Assembly: GCF_003226255.1 (NCBI RefSeq) | Contig: NZ_QJST01000011.1 | Location: 24,477-88,476, forward strand | DNA: 64,000 nt | Direction of reading: 5' to 3' | Source: Idiomarina fontislapidosi | Lineage (GTDB): Bacteria; Pseudomonadota; Gammaproteobacteria; Enterobacterales; Alteromonadaceae | Shown here: one piece after another, positions 1 through 8,982 of the stretch | Layout: each line of letters opens with the position of its first letter | Position numbering within the stretch: the first letter of the stretch is position 1 | Position numbers and translations under genes: made by a program | Notes under the pieces: generated by a model | What the model was told of the DNA's origin: nothing | The model's input: only the letters and a program-made list of their open reading frames with translations | The model's database searches: none

Positions 1-734
1 GCGTTGCCGATGTATTCATGGCGCTCGGTGCCATCAGTTTTGCGTTGCACCACAAAAACTTTACCGTACGCTCACTTAAAGGGTACTGGCAGGACGAGGA
101 AACACGCTACTTTATCTTAGCGATCCTCACAATTTCTGCCATTTTAACGGCGATGGCGGTGGTCAATCATACCCATCCTTCATTCTGGGTGTCGGTCTCG
201 CAGGCGGTGTTTCACGTCATTTCGTTTATGACCAGTACCGGCTTTGGCGCCGATGATCTATCCGCGTGGCCTGCCGCTACCGCGGGCTTTTTGATTATTG
301 CGAGTTATCTCGGTGGCTGTGCCGGCTCAACGGCAGGCGGTAATAAGTTTATCCGCAACATTATTACTTTCCGTGCGATAAAGCATCATATGTTGCAAGC
401 AATCCACCCCAGTGCGGTCATTCATGTTCGTTACCAACATAAGGTGGTGCGCACGCCTGTGCTCGCGGCGGTCACCAGCTTTATACTGCTGGTGGGTATT
501 TGCAGTATGATGCTTACGGTTTTACTGATGATGACGGGGTTAGACTTTTTCAGTGCGTTTAGCGCGGTATCGGCGTGTATTAACGTATTAGGTCCTGGGT
601 TTGGCGAAGTATCGAGTAATTTTATTCCTGTCACCGATAGCGGCACTTGGTTGCTGACCTTTGCCATGATCTTAGGTCGCCTAGAGTACTTTACCGTACT
701 GACCTTATTGTTGCCCAAGTTCTGGCGCGATTAG
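1..734 (+). CDS. trkH: TrkH-family potassium uptake protein, C-terminal part (5' end outside window)
   Basis: This is the C-terminal half of a Trk/Ktr-type K+ translocating subunit of the inner membrane, which moves K+ together with a cytosolic TrkA-type NAD-binding partner not seen here. The frame is open from base 3, before the first in-window ATG at 18, so the gene starts upstream of the window. Visible family marks are two pore loops with the filter glycines (STGFG near residue 73 counted from the ATG at 18, and VLGPGFG near residue 190), a charged K/R-rich cytoplasmic stretch between membrane segments, and the usual ending LLLPKFWRD. A strong terminator follows. The exact paralogue (TrkH or TrkI) cannot be settled from half the protein. 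Confidence 0.9.
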   Translation, partial: VADVFMALGAISFALHHKNFTVRSLKGYWQDEETRYFILAILTISAILTAMAVVNHTHPSFWVSVSQAVFHVISFMTSTGFGADDLSAWPAATAGFLIIASYLGGCAGSTAGGNKFIRNIITFRAIKHHMLQAIHPSAVIHVRYQHKVVRTPVLAAVTSFILLVGICSMMLTVLLMMTGLDFFSAFSAVSACINVLGPGFGEVSSNFIPVTDSGTWLLTFAMILGRLEYFTVLTLLLPKFWRD

Positions 735-744
735 TTTTCCGCGT

Positions 745-781
745 AAAACCACCGAATGGGAGTACCTATTCGGTGGTTTTT
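745..781 (+). terminator. Rho-independent terminator after trkH
   Basis: A perfect 13-bp inverted repeat (745-757 with 768-780) encloses a 10-base loop. The left arm begins with four A and the right arm ends in five T, so it could act on both strands. It lies 11 bases after the trkH stop and separates trkH from purM. Confidence 0.9.
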
Positions 782-826
782 CATGCTAAACTTGCGCGCA
801 AATTTTTTGCCGCTTAGGAACTGCTC

Positions 827-1882
827 GTGAGTAACAATAAACCCTCGTTAAGCTACAAAGACGCAGGCGTTGATATCGACGCTGGCAACGCGCTTGTTGA
901 TCGTATTAAAGGTGTCACCAAACGGACCAGTCGCCCCGAAGTCATGGGCAATATCGGTGGTTTTGGTGCATTATGCGAGATTCCTGAAGGCTACAAAAAG
1001 CCGGTGCTGGTCTCGGGCACCGATGGCGTAGGCACTAAGCTGCGTCTGGCGATTGATTTAAAACAACACCGTGGCGTGGGGATTGACCTGGTCGCGATGT
1101 GTGTCAACGACCTCATTGTACAGGGTGCTGAGCCGCTGTTCTTCCTCGACTATTATGCAACTGGCAAACTCGACGTTGATGTGGCTGCGGATGTGGTGAC
1201 CGGTATTGGCGATGGCTGCGAGCAGTCAGGTTGTGCATTGATTGGCGGCGAAACGGCAGAAATGCCTGGCATGTATGAGCACGGTGATTTTGATTTAGCG
1301 GGTTTCTGTGTTGGTGTTGTCGAAAAGGATGACATCATCGATGGCACTAAAGTTGCCGAAGGTGACGCGCTGATTGCTCTGGCTTCAAGCGGCCCTCACT
1401 CCAATGGCTATTCGTTAATCCGCAAGATTATTGAAGTCAGCGAAGCGGATTTGGAGTCACACCTCGAGAATCGTACGCTCGCTGAACACTTACTTGAGCC
1501 GACACGCATTTACGTGAAGTCAGTGTTAGAACTGATTAAGCAAGTGCCTGTACACGCGTTGTCGCATATCACCGGGGGTGGTTTCTGGGAAAACATTCCA
1601 CGCGTACTGCCAAAAGGCGCTAAAGCCGTTATCGACGGTAATAGCTGGGAATGGCCGGTGATCTTTGACTGGTTAAAAGAAAACGGCAATGTCAGCATGC
1701 GCGAAATGTACCGCACCTTTAACTGTGGTGTGGGCATGGTCATCGCAGTACCAAACGCTGAAGCAGAGCGAGCCGTTGAACTACTTAACCAGCAAGGCGA
1801 AGACGCTTGGGTCATTGGTCGTATCGCTGACGCGGCTGAAAACGACGAGCAAGTTGAGATTTTAGCTGACGAAACCCGCTAG
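827..1882 (+). CDS. purM: Phosphoribosylformylglycinamidine cyclo-ligase (AIR synthetase)
   Basis: PurM closes the imidazole ring in de novo purine synthesis: FGAM + ATP gives AIR + ADP + Pi (EC 6.3.3.1), in the cytosol. The 351-residue product has the family length. It shows the conserved N-terminal [15 protein letters not shown] block, the GTDGVGTKL nucleotide/phosphate loop near residue 65, [11 protein letters not shown] near 141, and HITGGG in the C-terminal half. The start is GTG at 827, chosen because AGGAA (816-820) sits 6 bases upstream. purN follows after 10 bases on the same strand, so the two are almost certainly co-transcribed, as in many gammaproteobacteria. Confidence 0.97.
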   Translation: MSNNKPSLSYKDAGVDIDAGNALVDRIKGVTKRTSRPEVMGNIGGFGALCEIPEGYKKPVLVSGTDGVGTKLRLAIDLKQHRGVGIDLVAMCVNDLIVQGAEPLFFLDYYATGKLDVDVAADVVTGIGDGCEQSGCALIGGETAEMPGMYEHGDFDLAGFCVGVVEKDDIIDGTKVAEGDALIALASSGPHSNGYSLIRKIIEVSEADLESHLENRTLAEHLLEPTRIYVKSVLELIKQVPVHALSHITGGGFWENIPRVLPKGAKAVIDGNSWEWPVIFDWLKENGNVSMREMYRTFNCGVGMVIAVPNAEAERAVELLNQQGEDAWVIGRIADAAENDEQVEILADETR

Positions 1883-1892
1883 TGGACGGCTC

Positions 1893-2534
1893 ATGAAACG
1901 TATTGTAGTGCTGATTTCGGGCACCGGCTCGAACATGCAAGCGATTGTTGATGCTTGCGAAAAACAACAGATTAACGGCGAAGTTGTCGCCGTTATTGCT
2001 AACAAAGAGACCGCCAAAGGGCTTGGCAAAGCAGCGGATCGCGGCATTGCTACGCATGCTTTGTCGCACAAAGCGTTTGATAGCCGAGAAGCGTACGATG
2101 CTGAATTACAAGCACTGATTGATACCTATCAGCCTGACTTAGTGATCTTAGCTGGCTTTATGCGCATTCTCACGGCTGACTTTACGCGCCACTTTGCCGG
2201 TCGCATGTTAAATATCCACCCGTCGTTATTACCTAAATATAAGGGTGTTAACACGCATCAACGTGCATTAGATGCAGGCGATAAAGAACACGGTGTTAGT
2301 GTTCACTTCGTGACCGAAGAGCTTGATGGCGGCCCTGTGGTGTTACAGGCGAAAGTCCCAGTATTTGAGGGTGACACGGGCGATGACTTGCAGGCGCGCG
2401 TGCACGAGCAGGAGCATCGTATTTACCCGTTAGTGGTTAAATGGTTTTGTGATGACCGCCTTGCACTCGGTGCACAAGGCGTTGAGCTTGATAACCAGCC
2501 GCTCGGGCCGCAAGGCTACGCCAGCGAGGATTAA
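1893..2534 (+). CDS. purN: Phosphoribosylglycinamide formyltransferase 1
   Basis: PurN transfers a formyl group from 10-formyl-THF to GAR, giving FGAR, the third step of purine synthesis (EC 2.1.2.2). The 213-residue protein matches the family. The catalytic triad known for E. coli PurN (Asn, His, Asp) is present as N107 and H109 in LNIHPSLLPKYKG and D145 in EELDGGPV. The N-terminal VLISGTGSN is the phosphate-binding loop. It forms an operon with purM. Its TAA stop sits inside an 18-bp perfect palindrome shared with the convergent DUF3108 gene, and both proteins therefore end in Ser-Glu-Asp. Confidence 0.97.
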   Translation: MKRIVVLISGTGSNMQAIVDACEKQQINGEVVAVIANKETAKGLGKAADRGIATHALSHKAFDSREAYDAELQALIDTYQPDLVILAGFMRILTADFTRHFAGRMLNIHPSLLPKYKGVNTHQRALDAGDKEHGVSVHFVTEELDGGPVVLQAKVPVFEGDTGDDLQARVHEQEHRIYPLVVKWFCDDRLALGAQGVELDNQPLGPQGYASED

Positions 2535-2541
2535 TCCTCGC
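2524..2541. repeat. 18-bp perfect palindrome containing both convergent stop codons
   Basis: Bases 2524-2532 are the exact reverse complement of 2533-2541. The centre TTAA supplies the stop of purN (2532-2534) and, on the other strand, the stop of the DUF3108 gene (2531-2533). In RNA it would form a 7-bp stem with a TTAA loop. No T-run follows on either side, so it is not a standard intrinsic terminator. Confidence 0.85.
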
Positions 2542-3265
2542 TTGGCTTGGGGTAGGTCACCTCGGTCAATGACATAGTGGCTTGCTCGTCGCCCTCTTTA
2601 AACTGTTGTAGTTGCACCAGCAAGTAATCCATTTCGGGCGCGAACCAATAATAGGTTTCGCGCTTTTTATTATCCCGCACGCGTTCTACTTTAATCGTAT
2701 CCAGTTTTCCATACGGCGTATTGATACGTTCCTCGCCCAGTCGTTGAAAGCGGTATGTTTTGCTATTGCCCTCTTCATCCATCACCGCGTAGTTTAACGG
2801 GTCACGCTCAGCAGCCACATCGAGACGTAACTTTTCGGCAACCGAACCTTCATCATATAACGCGCCCTGCCAAGCGATATCGATAGCCTCGCCAGATGCG
2901 ACATTGACGGCTTGATGTGTATCGGCATCAAAGCGGGCATGAAACGCACGGTCTGATCCTGTGCCCTCGCGCTTATATTGGAAGTCGACTGGAATAAAAC
3001 CTTGTTCATCACTCACCCAAAACACCGATTCGGTGGTTCGCTCATCGGATAAAATGAACCAAGAAATATCCGTGTGGCCGTATAACTGCCATGCGCCCGC
3101 ATCGGTTTGGCTCAGATAACGCTGCCCTGTTCCATAATCACTGCCGCCGCGGGTGATACTGTACTCTGCTTTATAAGGCACCAGCTCAACAGGCTCTGCC
3201 GAGACTGCCACACTGGTCAGCGCGGCCGCCGCCCATACCATTGAGGTGATTAAATTTTTCGCCAT
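2531..3265 (-). CDS. Secreted DUF3108 family protein
   Basis: The 244-residue protein begins with a typical Sec signal peptide (hydrophobic core about residues 5-22, probable cleavage after VSA near 23). The mature part is beta-rich and matches the DUF3108 pattern: PYKAEYSITRGG near the start, then YKREGTG, TPYGKLDTIKV and TYYWFAPEMDY. DUF3108 proteins are periplasmic or outer-membrane-associated and have no established biochemical role. Linkage to purMN is common in Shewanella-like genomes as I recall. An AAGGAG Shine-Dalgarno lies just upstream of the ATG. Family assignment is fairly firm; function is unknown. Confidence 0.8.
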   Translation of the reverse strand: MAKNLITSMVWAAAALTSVAVSAEPVELVPYKAEYSITRGGSDYGTGQRYLSQTDAGAWQLYGHTDISWFILSDERTTESVFWVSDEQGFIPVDFQYKREGTGSDRAFHARFDADTHQAVNVASGEAIDIAWQGALYDEGSVAEKLRLDVAAERDPLNYAVMDEEGNSKTYRFQRLGEERINTPYGKLDTIKVERVRDNKKRETYYWFAPEMDYLLVQLQQFKEGDEQATMSLTEVTYPKPSED

Positions 3266-3345
3266 CGGAGACTCCTTTTTGCGTTAACTCCGTATCTATA
3301 TAACCGCCCTACTGGCAGCTTGCCTGTACACTCTATGACAAAAGA

Positions 3346-3363
3346 TTCAAACAGGTGTTCAAA
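3346..3363. promoter_or_regulatory. Candidate PsrA-type operator upstream of fadE
   Basis: TTCAAAC, four bases, GTTCAAA. PsrA of Pseudomonas and Shewanella binds palindromes built on TTCAAAC N4 GTTTGAA (recalled consensus). The left arm here is perfect and the right arm matches 5 of 7. It lies directly upstream of the candidate -35 box of fadE, a known PsrA-regulated gene class. Inferred from motif and context only. Confidence 0.45.
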
Positions 3364-3369
3364 TTTTTC

Positions 3370-3398
3370 TTGAAAAACACAGCCGTCTGATCTAATTT
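3370..3398 (+). promoter_or_regulatory. Candidate sigma-70 promoter of fadE
   Basis: TTGAAA (3370-3375), a 17-base spacer, then TAATTT (3393-3398). Transcription would start near 3405, within or next to the FadR-like site. Confidence 0.5.
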
Positions 3399-3406
3399 GC
3401 ACATAT

Positions 3407-3423
3407 TACTGGTCAGACCTCTA
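3407..3423. promoter_or_regulatory. Candidate FadR-type operator at the fadE start
   Basis: The core TGGTCAGACC (3410-3419) matches the E. coli FadR core TGGTCNGACC exactly, and about 12 of 16 informative positions of the recalled 17-mer consensus agree. It overlaps the expected transcription start, where FadR represses fad genes in E. coli. Confidence 0.6.
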
Positions 3424-3439
3424 ACTTGGAGTGATTTAT

Positions 3440-5902
3440 ATGAGTGTCGCACTTTGGATCATCGCAACCCTTCTGGTTGCCGGTGTATTAACTTACAAAC
3501 GCGCCAGCCTGGTTGCTTTTAGCGCCGGCCTCGTCGCGATGTTTGCCGTTGGCAGCTTAGCTGGCATCGTTGGCCCTGTTCTATGGGTCATTCTTGCCGT
3601 TATTTTGGTGCCATTGAACATTACTTCAATCCGCCAAAGCTTACTCACTAAGCCTATTCTAACGGCATTCCGCAAAGTAATGCCAGAAATGTCAGACACT
3701 GAGCGTGACGCGTTAGAAGCGGGTACCGTTTGGTGGGAAGGCGAAGTCTTTGGTGGTGACCCAGACTGGAGTAAATTGCACAACATTCCTAAGTCTGAGC
3801 TGACTGCTGAAGAAAAAGCGTTCTTAGAAGGTCCTTGTGAAGAAGTTTGCAAGATGCTTGATGACTGGCAGGTCACGCATGAGCTGACTGACATGCCTGA
3901 GCATGTATGGCAATACCTCAAAGACAACAAGTTCTTCGCGATGATCATCAAGAAGGAGTATGGCGGTCTTGAGTTTTCTGCGTATGCGCAGTCACGCGTT
4001 TTGCAGAAGCTTGCGGGTGTCAGTACGGTATTGGCATCCACCGTAGGTGTACCTAACTCATTAGGTCCGGGCGAGTTGCTGCAGCACTATGGTACTAAAG
4101 AGCAACACGATCATTACTTGCCACGCCTTGCAAAAGGTGACGAGATCCCATGCTTTGGCTTGACCAGTCCAGAGGCGGGTTCTGATGCTGGCGCGATTCC
4201 TGATTCGGGTGTGATTTGTAAAGGTGAGTGGAACGGCGAGGAGATCGTCGGTATCAAGCTTAACTTCAACAAACGCTACATCACCCTTGCCCCTGTTGCG
4301 ACGGTCATTGGTCTTGCATTTAAAATGTACGATCCAGACGGTTTACTGGGCGACAAGAAAGAACTAGGTATTACCTGTGCGTTGATTCCTCGTGATACCG
4401 ACGGTGTTGAAATCGGTCGTCGTCACTTCCCGCTTAACGTACCGTTCCAAAACGGTCCGATTCGCGGTAAAGATGTGTTCGTACCGCTTGATTACATCAT
4501 CGGTGGCGCGAAAAACGCAGGTAAAGGCTGGCGTATGCTGGTTGAGTGTTTGTCCGTGGGACGTTGTATTACCCTACCTTCAAACAGTGCCGGTGGTATC
4601 AAACAAATGGCATTGGCAACCGGTGCATACTCTCGCATCCGTCGTCAGTTCAAATTACCTATCGGTAAAATGGAAGGTGTTGAAGAGCCGATGGCTCGTA
4701 TTGGTGGTAACGCCTACTTAATGGATTCGGTAACAACCTTAGCGACTGCGGGTATCGATTTAGGTGAGAAACCATCGGTTATCTCGGCTATCGCTAAATA
4801 CCACATGACCGAGAAGTTGCGTGCCTGCATGGATGACGCGATGGATATCCACGGTGGTAAAGGTATCTGCTTAGGTCCAAACAACTATTTGGGTCGTGGT
4901 TACCAAGGCGTACCGGTGGCGATTACCGTTGAGGGTGCAAACATTCTGACTCGTAGCATGATGATTTACGGTCAGGGCGCTATCCGTTGCCATCCTTATG
5001 TACTTGAGGAAATGAACGCTTCTGCTGAAAGCGGTCCAGATGCTTTGAACAAATTCGATAAAGCCTTGTTTGGCCATATCGGCTTTGCCGCCAGCAACTT
5101 TGTCCGTTCTTTCTTCTATGGCTTTGGCGGTCACCGTTTAAGTTCTGTACCGGCAACCGACTCGACCAAGCAGTACTACCAGCAAATGAACCGTTTCAGT
5201 GCTAACTTAGCCTTGTTATCGGACGTTGCGATGGGTATGTACGGCGGTAACCTAAAACGTAAAGAGCGTATCTCTGCTCGTTTAGGTGACATGCTGAGCT
5301 ACTTGTTCATTGGTTCGGCGGTACTGAAGCGCTTCCATGATCAAGGTCGCTTAAAAGACGATTTACCGCTCATGCATTGGGCAATGCAAGATACCTTGTA
5401 CAAGCTACAAGAAGCGCAAATCGAGTTGTTGCGTAACATGGGTGGCGTCGGTACAGCGATGCGTGTGGTAATGTTCCCATTCGGTCGCATTGCACACCGT
5501 CCAAGCGATAAGGCGGACCACAAAGTGGCGCGTATTTTGATGGAGCCGAACGAAGCACGCTCACGTTTAGGCGAAGGTCAGTTCTTGAGTGCCGAAGGTC
5601 ACTTTGGCTTCTTAGAAGAAACCTTGGTCAACATGATTAAGTGTGAGCCGCTGCATGCGAAGATCTGTAAAGCCGCTGGCGAACGCTTCAGCTTTACTCA
5701 GCTCGACGCGTTGGCAGAGCGCGGTCTTGAACTGGGCGTTATCAACGAGGAAGAAGCGGAGTTGATGAAACGCACTGAAGAAGGTCGTTTACGCACCATC
5801 AACGTTGATGACTTCGACCCAGCCGATTTACTTGCAGGTCAGGCAGCGTTTGATTACGCGCTGAACAACCTGGCTGGTAAGAAGCAAGGTGAAGCCGCTT
5901 AA
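3440..5902 (+). CDS. fadE: Acyl-CoA dehydrogenase FadE
   Basis: FadE catalyses the first, FAD-dependent step of fatty-acid beta-oxidation (acyl-CoA to trans-2-enoyl-CoA). The product is about 820 residues, close to E. coli FadE (814) and far longer than ordinary acyl-CoA dehydrogenases. It has a hydrophobic N-terminus of two or three membrane segments (residues 1-60), an acyl-CoA dehydrogenase core (about 110-520, including [14 protein letters not shown] and [13 protein letters not shown]), and a C-terminal DUF1974-type extension. A GTG at 3431 is in frame, but the ATG at 3440 is preferred because GGAG (3428-3431) lies 8 bases before it. Regulation by FadR/PsrA-like sites is suggested upstream. 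Confidence 0.95.
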   Translation: MSVALWIIATLLVAGVLTYKRASLVAFSAGLVAMFAVGSLAGIVGPVLWVILAVILVPLNITSIRQSLLTKPILTAFRKVMPEMSDTERDALEAGTVWWEGEVFGGDPDWSKLHNIPKSELTAEEKAFLEGPCEEVCKMLDDWQVTHELTDMPEHVWQYLKDNKFFAMIIKKEYGGLEFSAYAQSRVLQKLAGVSTVLASTVGVPNSLGPGELLQHYGTKEQHDHYLPRLAKGDEIPCFGLTSPEAGSDAGAIPDSGVICKGEWNGEEIVGIKLNFNKRYITLAPVATVIGLAFKMYDPDGLLGDKKELGITCALIPRDTDGVEIGRRHFPLNVPFQNGPIRGKDVFVPLDYIIGGAKNAGKGWRMLVECLSVGRCITLPSNSAGGIKQMALATGAYSRIRRQFKLPIGKMEGVEEPMARIGGNAYLMDSVTTLATAGIDLGEKPSVISAIAKYHMTEKLRACMDDAMDIHGGKGICLGPNNYLGRGYQGVPVAITVEGANILTRSMMIYGQGAIRCHPYVLEEMNASAESGPDALNKFDKALFGHIGFAASNFVRSFFYGFGGHRLSSVPATDSTKQYYQQMNRFSANLALLSDVAMGMYGGNLKRKERISARLGDMLSYLFIGSAVLKRFHDQGRLKDDLPLMHWAMQDTLYKLQEAQIELLRNMGGVGTAMRVVMFPFGRIAHRPSDKADHKVARILMEPNEARSRLGEGQFLSAEGHFGFLEETLVNMIKCEPLHAKICKAAGERFSFTQLDALAERGLELGVINEEEAELMKRTEEGRLRTINVDDFDPADLLAGQAAFDYALNNLAGKKQGEAA

Positions 5903-5923
5903 TTCAGCCGCTTCGCTCTACAC

Positions 5924-5953
5924 AAAAAAGGCGCTCCTATGAGCGCCTTTTTT
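5924..5953. terminator. Bidirectional terminator between fadE and the MFS gene
   Basis: A 13-bp stem (5924-5936 with 5941-5953) with a CTAT loop, flanked by A-run and T-run, so it can serve both convergent genes. Its stem is the same as that of the terminator at 15021-15048. Confidence 0.92.
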
Positions 5954-5975
5954 ATTGCCTGAATGTGCCAATACC

Positions 5976-7196
5976 TTACACCTCTGACTCGGGCTCTTCA
6001 TAGCGCATGAGCCGGTATGTGATAACCGCAATAATACCCGTCGTTCCAATTACCCATGCCATTGCATAATCGGTTAAGCCGCTGACAGAGTTAACGCCCA
6101 TAGAAACTAAGCCAGCAATTAAAAACTGTAAACTTCCAGTCACTGCCGAGGCGGACCCTGCGCGCTCTTGTTGGTTAGCCAGTGCACCTGCCATGGCATT
6201 CGGGAACACTAAGCCCAGCGTTGATATGTAGGCGAATAATGGCACTAGAATGCCCCACACCGGCGCTTTTACATATGCGGCGACCGCCATGCCCGCAGAG
6301 ACCACTGCAAGAATCGGTAACGAAACATTGAGGATTTTTCGCGCTGAGTAGTATTTTAATAGCCAACCATTCAGTTGAGAAAAGCCGATAATTCCGATCG
6401 CATTCGCACCAAACAGCCAACTGTAAGCCGATGGCGTGAAGTCAAAGAGCTCGATAAACATCAACGGTGAACCTGTGATGTAAGCAAATAACCCTGCTTG
6501 CGCAATACCCCCCGTCAGTGAATAGCGCAGAAAGCTACGATCTTTCAGTACATCCCAATAAGTGCGTCCGCTATTGCGCATCCGCACATCGTAGCGACGC
6601 CCACGGGTTTCGGGCAACACCAAGTGAATCACAAAGGCACAGGCGACTCCGAGCACGCTCACAATCCAGAAAATCGCCCGCCAGCCAAACCACTCGGTTA
6701 CGTAGTTACCAAATAAGGGTGCCAGGATAGGCGCTACACCCATCACTAAAATTAAAAATGAGAACACTCGCGCTGAAGCCTGAGGGGTGTAGAGGTCGCG
6801 CACCACCGCACGGGCAATCACAATACCGGCACAAGCGCCAATCGCTTGAAAGAAACGTAGCACGATTAACCATTCGATATCCGGAGCCCACGCACAGGCA
6901 ATAGAGGTCACAACGTAGATGGCAAGCCCCACATACAGCGGCTTTTTGCGGCCGAATTTATCGGTCGCGGTACCGTATAAGAGTTGCCCTATGAATAATC
7001 CAAAAAAGAACGCGCTGAGCGAGAGCTCAACGCGATGGGTGTCGGTTTGGTAATCTGCCGCAATTGCCGTAAATGCTGGCAAATACATGTCGATGGAAAG
7101 CGGCGCGAAGGCTGTCAGCAACGCAAGAATAATAACAACGAAATCAAATCGTGCTGAATCAGATACGGTAAAGGAATCGCGCTGCGTTCCACTCAT
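5976..7196 (-). CDS. Bcr/CflA-type MFS multidrug efflux transporter
   Basis: A 406-residue inner-membrane protein with about 12 hydrophobic segments. Family marks: PLSIDMYLPAF in TM1, the MFS motif GTATDKFGRKKPL in the first cytoplasmic loop, and the R/G-rich GACAGIVIARAVVRD of the drug:H+ antiporter-1 (Bcr/CflA) group in TM4. Members export drugs or small metabolites by proton antiport. The Shine-Dalgarno AGGAGT overlaps the stop region of the upstream nucleotidase gene (gap 10 bases), indicating one operon with the nucleotidase and the 2OG oxygenase. The substrate cannot be told from sequence; a nucleoside or purine is suggested only by context. Confidence 0.88.
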   Translation of the reverse strand: MSGTQRDSFTVSDSARFDFVVIILALLTAFAPLSIDMYLPAFTAIAADYQTDTHRVELSLSAFFFGLFIGQLLYGTATDKFGRKKPLYVGLAIYVVTSIACAWAPDIEWLIVLRFFQAIGACAGIVIARAVVRDLYTPQASARVFSFLILVMGVAPILAPLFGNYVTEWFGWRAIFWIVSVLGVACAFVIHLVLPETRGRRYDVRMRNSGRTYWDVLKDRSFLRYSLTGGIAQAGLFAYITGSPLMFIELFDFTPSAYSWLFGANAIGIIGFSQLNGWLLKYYSARKILNVSLPILAVVSAGMAVAAYVKAPVWGILVPLFAYISTLGLVFPNAMAGALANQQERAGSASAVTGSLQFLIAGLVSMGVNSVSGLTDYAMAWVIGTTGIIAVITYRLMRYEEPESEV

Positions 7197-7206
7197 GTGT
7201 TAACTC

Positions 7207-8982
7207 CTATTCTTTTGCGGGTACAAACTCCTGCGTAGCAAACTGTGTTGGACGCTTGAGTTGATTAAATTGACGCACATAGTCTGCAAAGGCTTGTGCG
7301 TAGTCGATACCGGTATTATGGGCGCGACCACGGTCTGACAAAGTGAGGAAAGTTTTGTAACCACTTTGCCCGCCAGCAATGTAACTATTGGTCACCACGC
7401 GATAGGTATCCCGTGGTCGTACTGCTTTCCAGGTCTGCTGCTCGTCATCCCACACTTTGATATCCGAGATGCGATCACCAAATCCTTGCTGTAAATTAAT
7501 TGAATACTGAATGTGTGCACCATACGGATAGGCACCCATACTACCGGCATCCGCGACGGCGAAATTCAGTGCTTCTTCTAATACTTGCTTGAGCTCTGAG
7601 CCGCTGATCTCAATGCTCATGAGCGTGTTTCCGTACGGCAACAACTTGTATGCATCGCCCACAGTAAACGCGCCAGGCTCGATATCGCCTCGTGAACCGT
7701 CGCCATTTTGAATCGCAAAATCAGCTTCCGGCACCGCGGCTAGAAAGGATTCAGCGATTAAGCGCTGTAAACTTGAACTTTGCTGCTGTCCGCACTCGGC
7801 TCGACGAGGCGTGCCGATAGGCTGCGTACAAATGCGTTGCGGCACCTTTGCTAAGACTTCATTAGCAAACGCATCAATCTGCTGTTGATAGATATCTAAC
7901 CACGCCTGTTGCTGTGTATCGGGCGCTATTCGTGTAAACACACCTGACTGGTCCAGTGCATCTAACACCGGCTGTACAGTTGTCACTGCGCCCGCTTTCG
8001 GCTGCACATCGGAGCCGATAAGGTAATGCGGACGTCCGCCGCAATCAGCGATACGGTCACCATCAAAGGTAACTTGCAACTCGCCGACCACTTGGCTGTA
8101 TTTGTACGCATGCGCAATACACACCGGATCGCCCTCTGCGTTTGTCACTTGCGTGGGATAAGCACCGGCCGCGTCGAGACCAAACTCGCTGAAATCCCCG
8201 AGTAAGGTGTGCGAGTCACCTCCAATAATAACATCGACGCCCGGCAGTTTTGCCGCAAAGTCGATATCATTTTGGTATTGCACATGCGTTAATAGAATAA
8301 TCTTCTCGATGCCCTGCGTCTGTAATTCGGCCACCGCTTGCTTCGCCGCTTCTAATTCATCGGTCAAACGCGTGGTCTTATCCGGATTTGAAGTTTGCAT
8401 CGTGCGCTTTGCAATCGTTAAGCCAACGATTCCTAGCTGTTCACCACCGCGTTGCACAACAGTGTACGGCTGAAACGAGTCCGTTTGAGTTTGTGGTGTT
8501 AACGGTGATACTCCCACCTCTGGCGCGATATTGGCAGATAATTTCGCGGTATCACAGCTCGCGGTGCCAAGTTGATCAAGGAAGGTATCTAATCCTGCAT
8601 CGCCGGTGTCGAACTCATGGTTACCAATGGTAAAGGCATCAAAGCAGGTATCGTTCATAAAACGCGCATCGGCGGCACTTCCCAAGCGTTTAAAGAACAC
8701 GCTACCGGTCATCGCATCACCTGCATGAAGCGTCAACACGTTATCGTTATTGACTCGGATCTGATCGATCATCGCCGTCATACGAGGAAAGCCACCGGCT
8801 TCAACTTGCCATGCTTGCCCTGCCCAATCAAAGCTCAACTCACTCGGCGCGAGATGCGAATGGTGGTCATTGATATGAGCAATGGTCAATTCAAAAGGTT
8901 GTGGCGCCGCGGGCTGCGGCGGCGTCGAAGCGCAGGCACTTAGCAATGCCAGTGCCAGCGACGAAATAACGACCTGTTTCAT
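7207..8982 (-). CDS. Outer-membrane lipoprotein 5'-nucleotidase (UshA/NutA family)
   Basis: The 591-residue protein starts with a lipoprotein signal ending LLSAC (lipidated C17; +2 residue Ala, so outer membrane expected). The N-terminal metallophosphatase domain shows HINDHHSH (D39, H41), HAGDAMTG and GNHEFD, all metal-ligand motifs. The C-terminal 5_nucleotid_C domain carries IQNGDGSRGDI and the substrate-stacking region around LPYGNTL. Family members hydrolyse extracellular 5'-nucleotides, UDP-sugars or NAD so that nucleoside and phosphate can be taken up. A lipidated form resembles NutA of Vibrio. It overlaps the upstream oxygenase gene by 4 bases (ATGA), implying translational coupling. 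Confidence 0.92.
   Translation of the reverse strand: MKQVVISSLALALLSACASTPPQPAAPQPFELTIAHINDHHSHLAPSELSFDWAGQAWQVEAGGFPRMTAMIDQIRVNNDNVLTLHAGDAMTGSVFFKRLGSAADARFMNDTCFDAFTIGNHEFDTGDAGLDTFLDQLGTASCDTAKLSANIAPEVGVSPLTPQTQTDSFQPYTVVQRGGEQLGIVGLTIAKRTMQTSNPDKTTRLTDELEAAKQAVAELQTQGIEKIILLTHVQYQNDIDFAAKLPGVDVIIGGDSHTLLGDFSEFGLDAAGAYPTQVTNAEGDPVCIAHAYKYSQVVGELQVTFDGDRIADCGGRPHYLIGSDVQPKAGAVTTVQPVLDALDQSGVFTRIAPDTQQQAWLDIYQQQIDAFANEVLAKVPQRICTQPIGTPRRAECGQQQSSSLQRLIAESFLAAVPEADFAIQNGDGSRGDIEPGAFTVGDAYKLLPYGNTLMSIEISGSELKQVLEEALNFAVADAGSMGAYPYGAHIQYSINLQQGFGDRISDIKVWDDEQQTWKAVRPRDTYRVVTNSYIAGGQSGYKTFLTLSDRGRAHNTGIDYAQAFADYVRQFNQLKRPTQFATQEFVPAKE

Noticed and set aside
798..810. PurR-box-like palindrome GCAAA-TTT-TTTGC before purM
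   Set aside because: The spacer is 3 bases instead of 2 and the flanks do not match the 16-mer; it is A/T-rich enough to arise by chance so close to a terminator.
3493..4041. 182-codon antisense frame opposite the fadE N-terminus
   Set aside because: Shadow of the conserved fadE reading frame; no ribosome site and no recognisable protein features.
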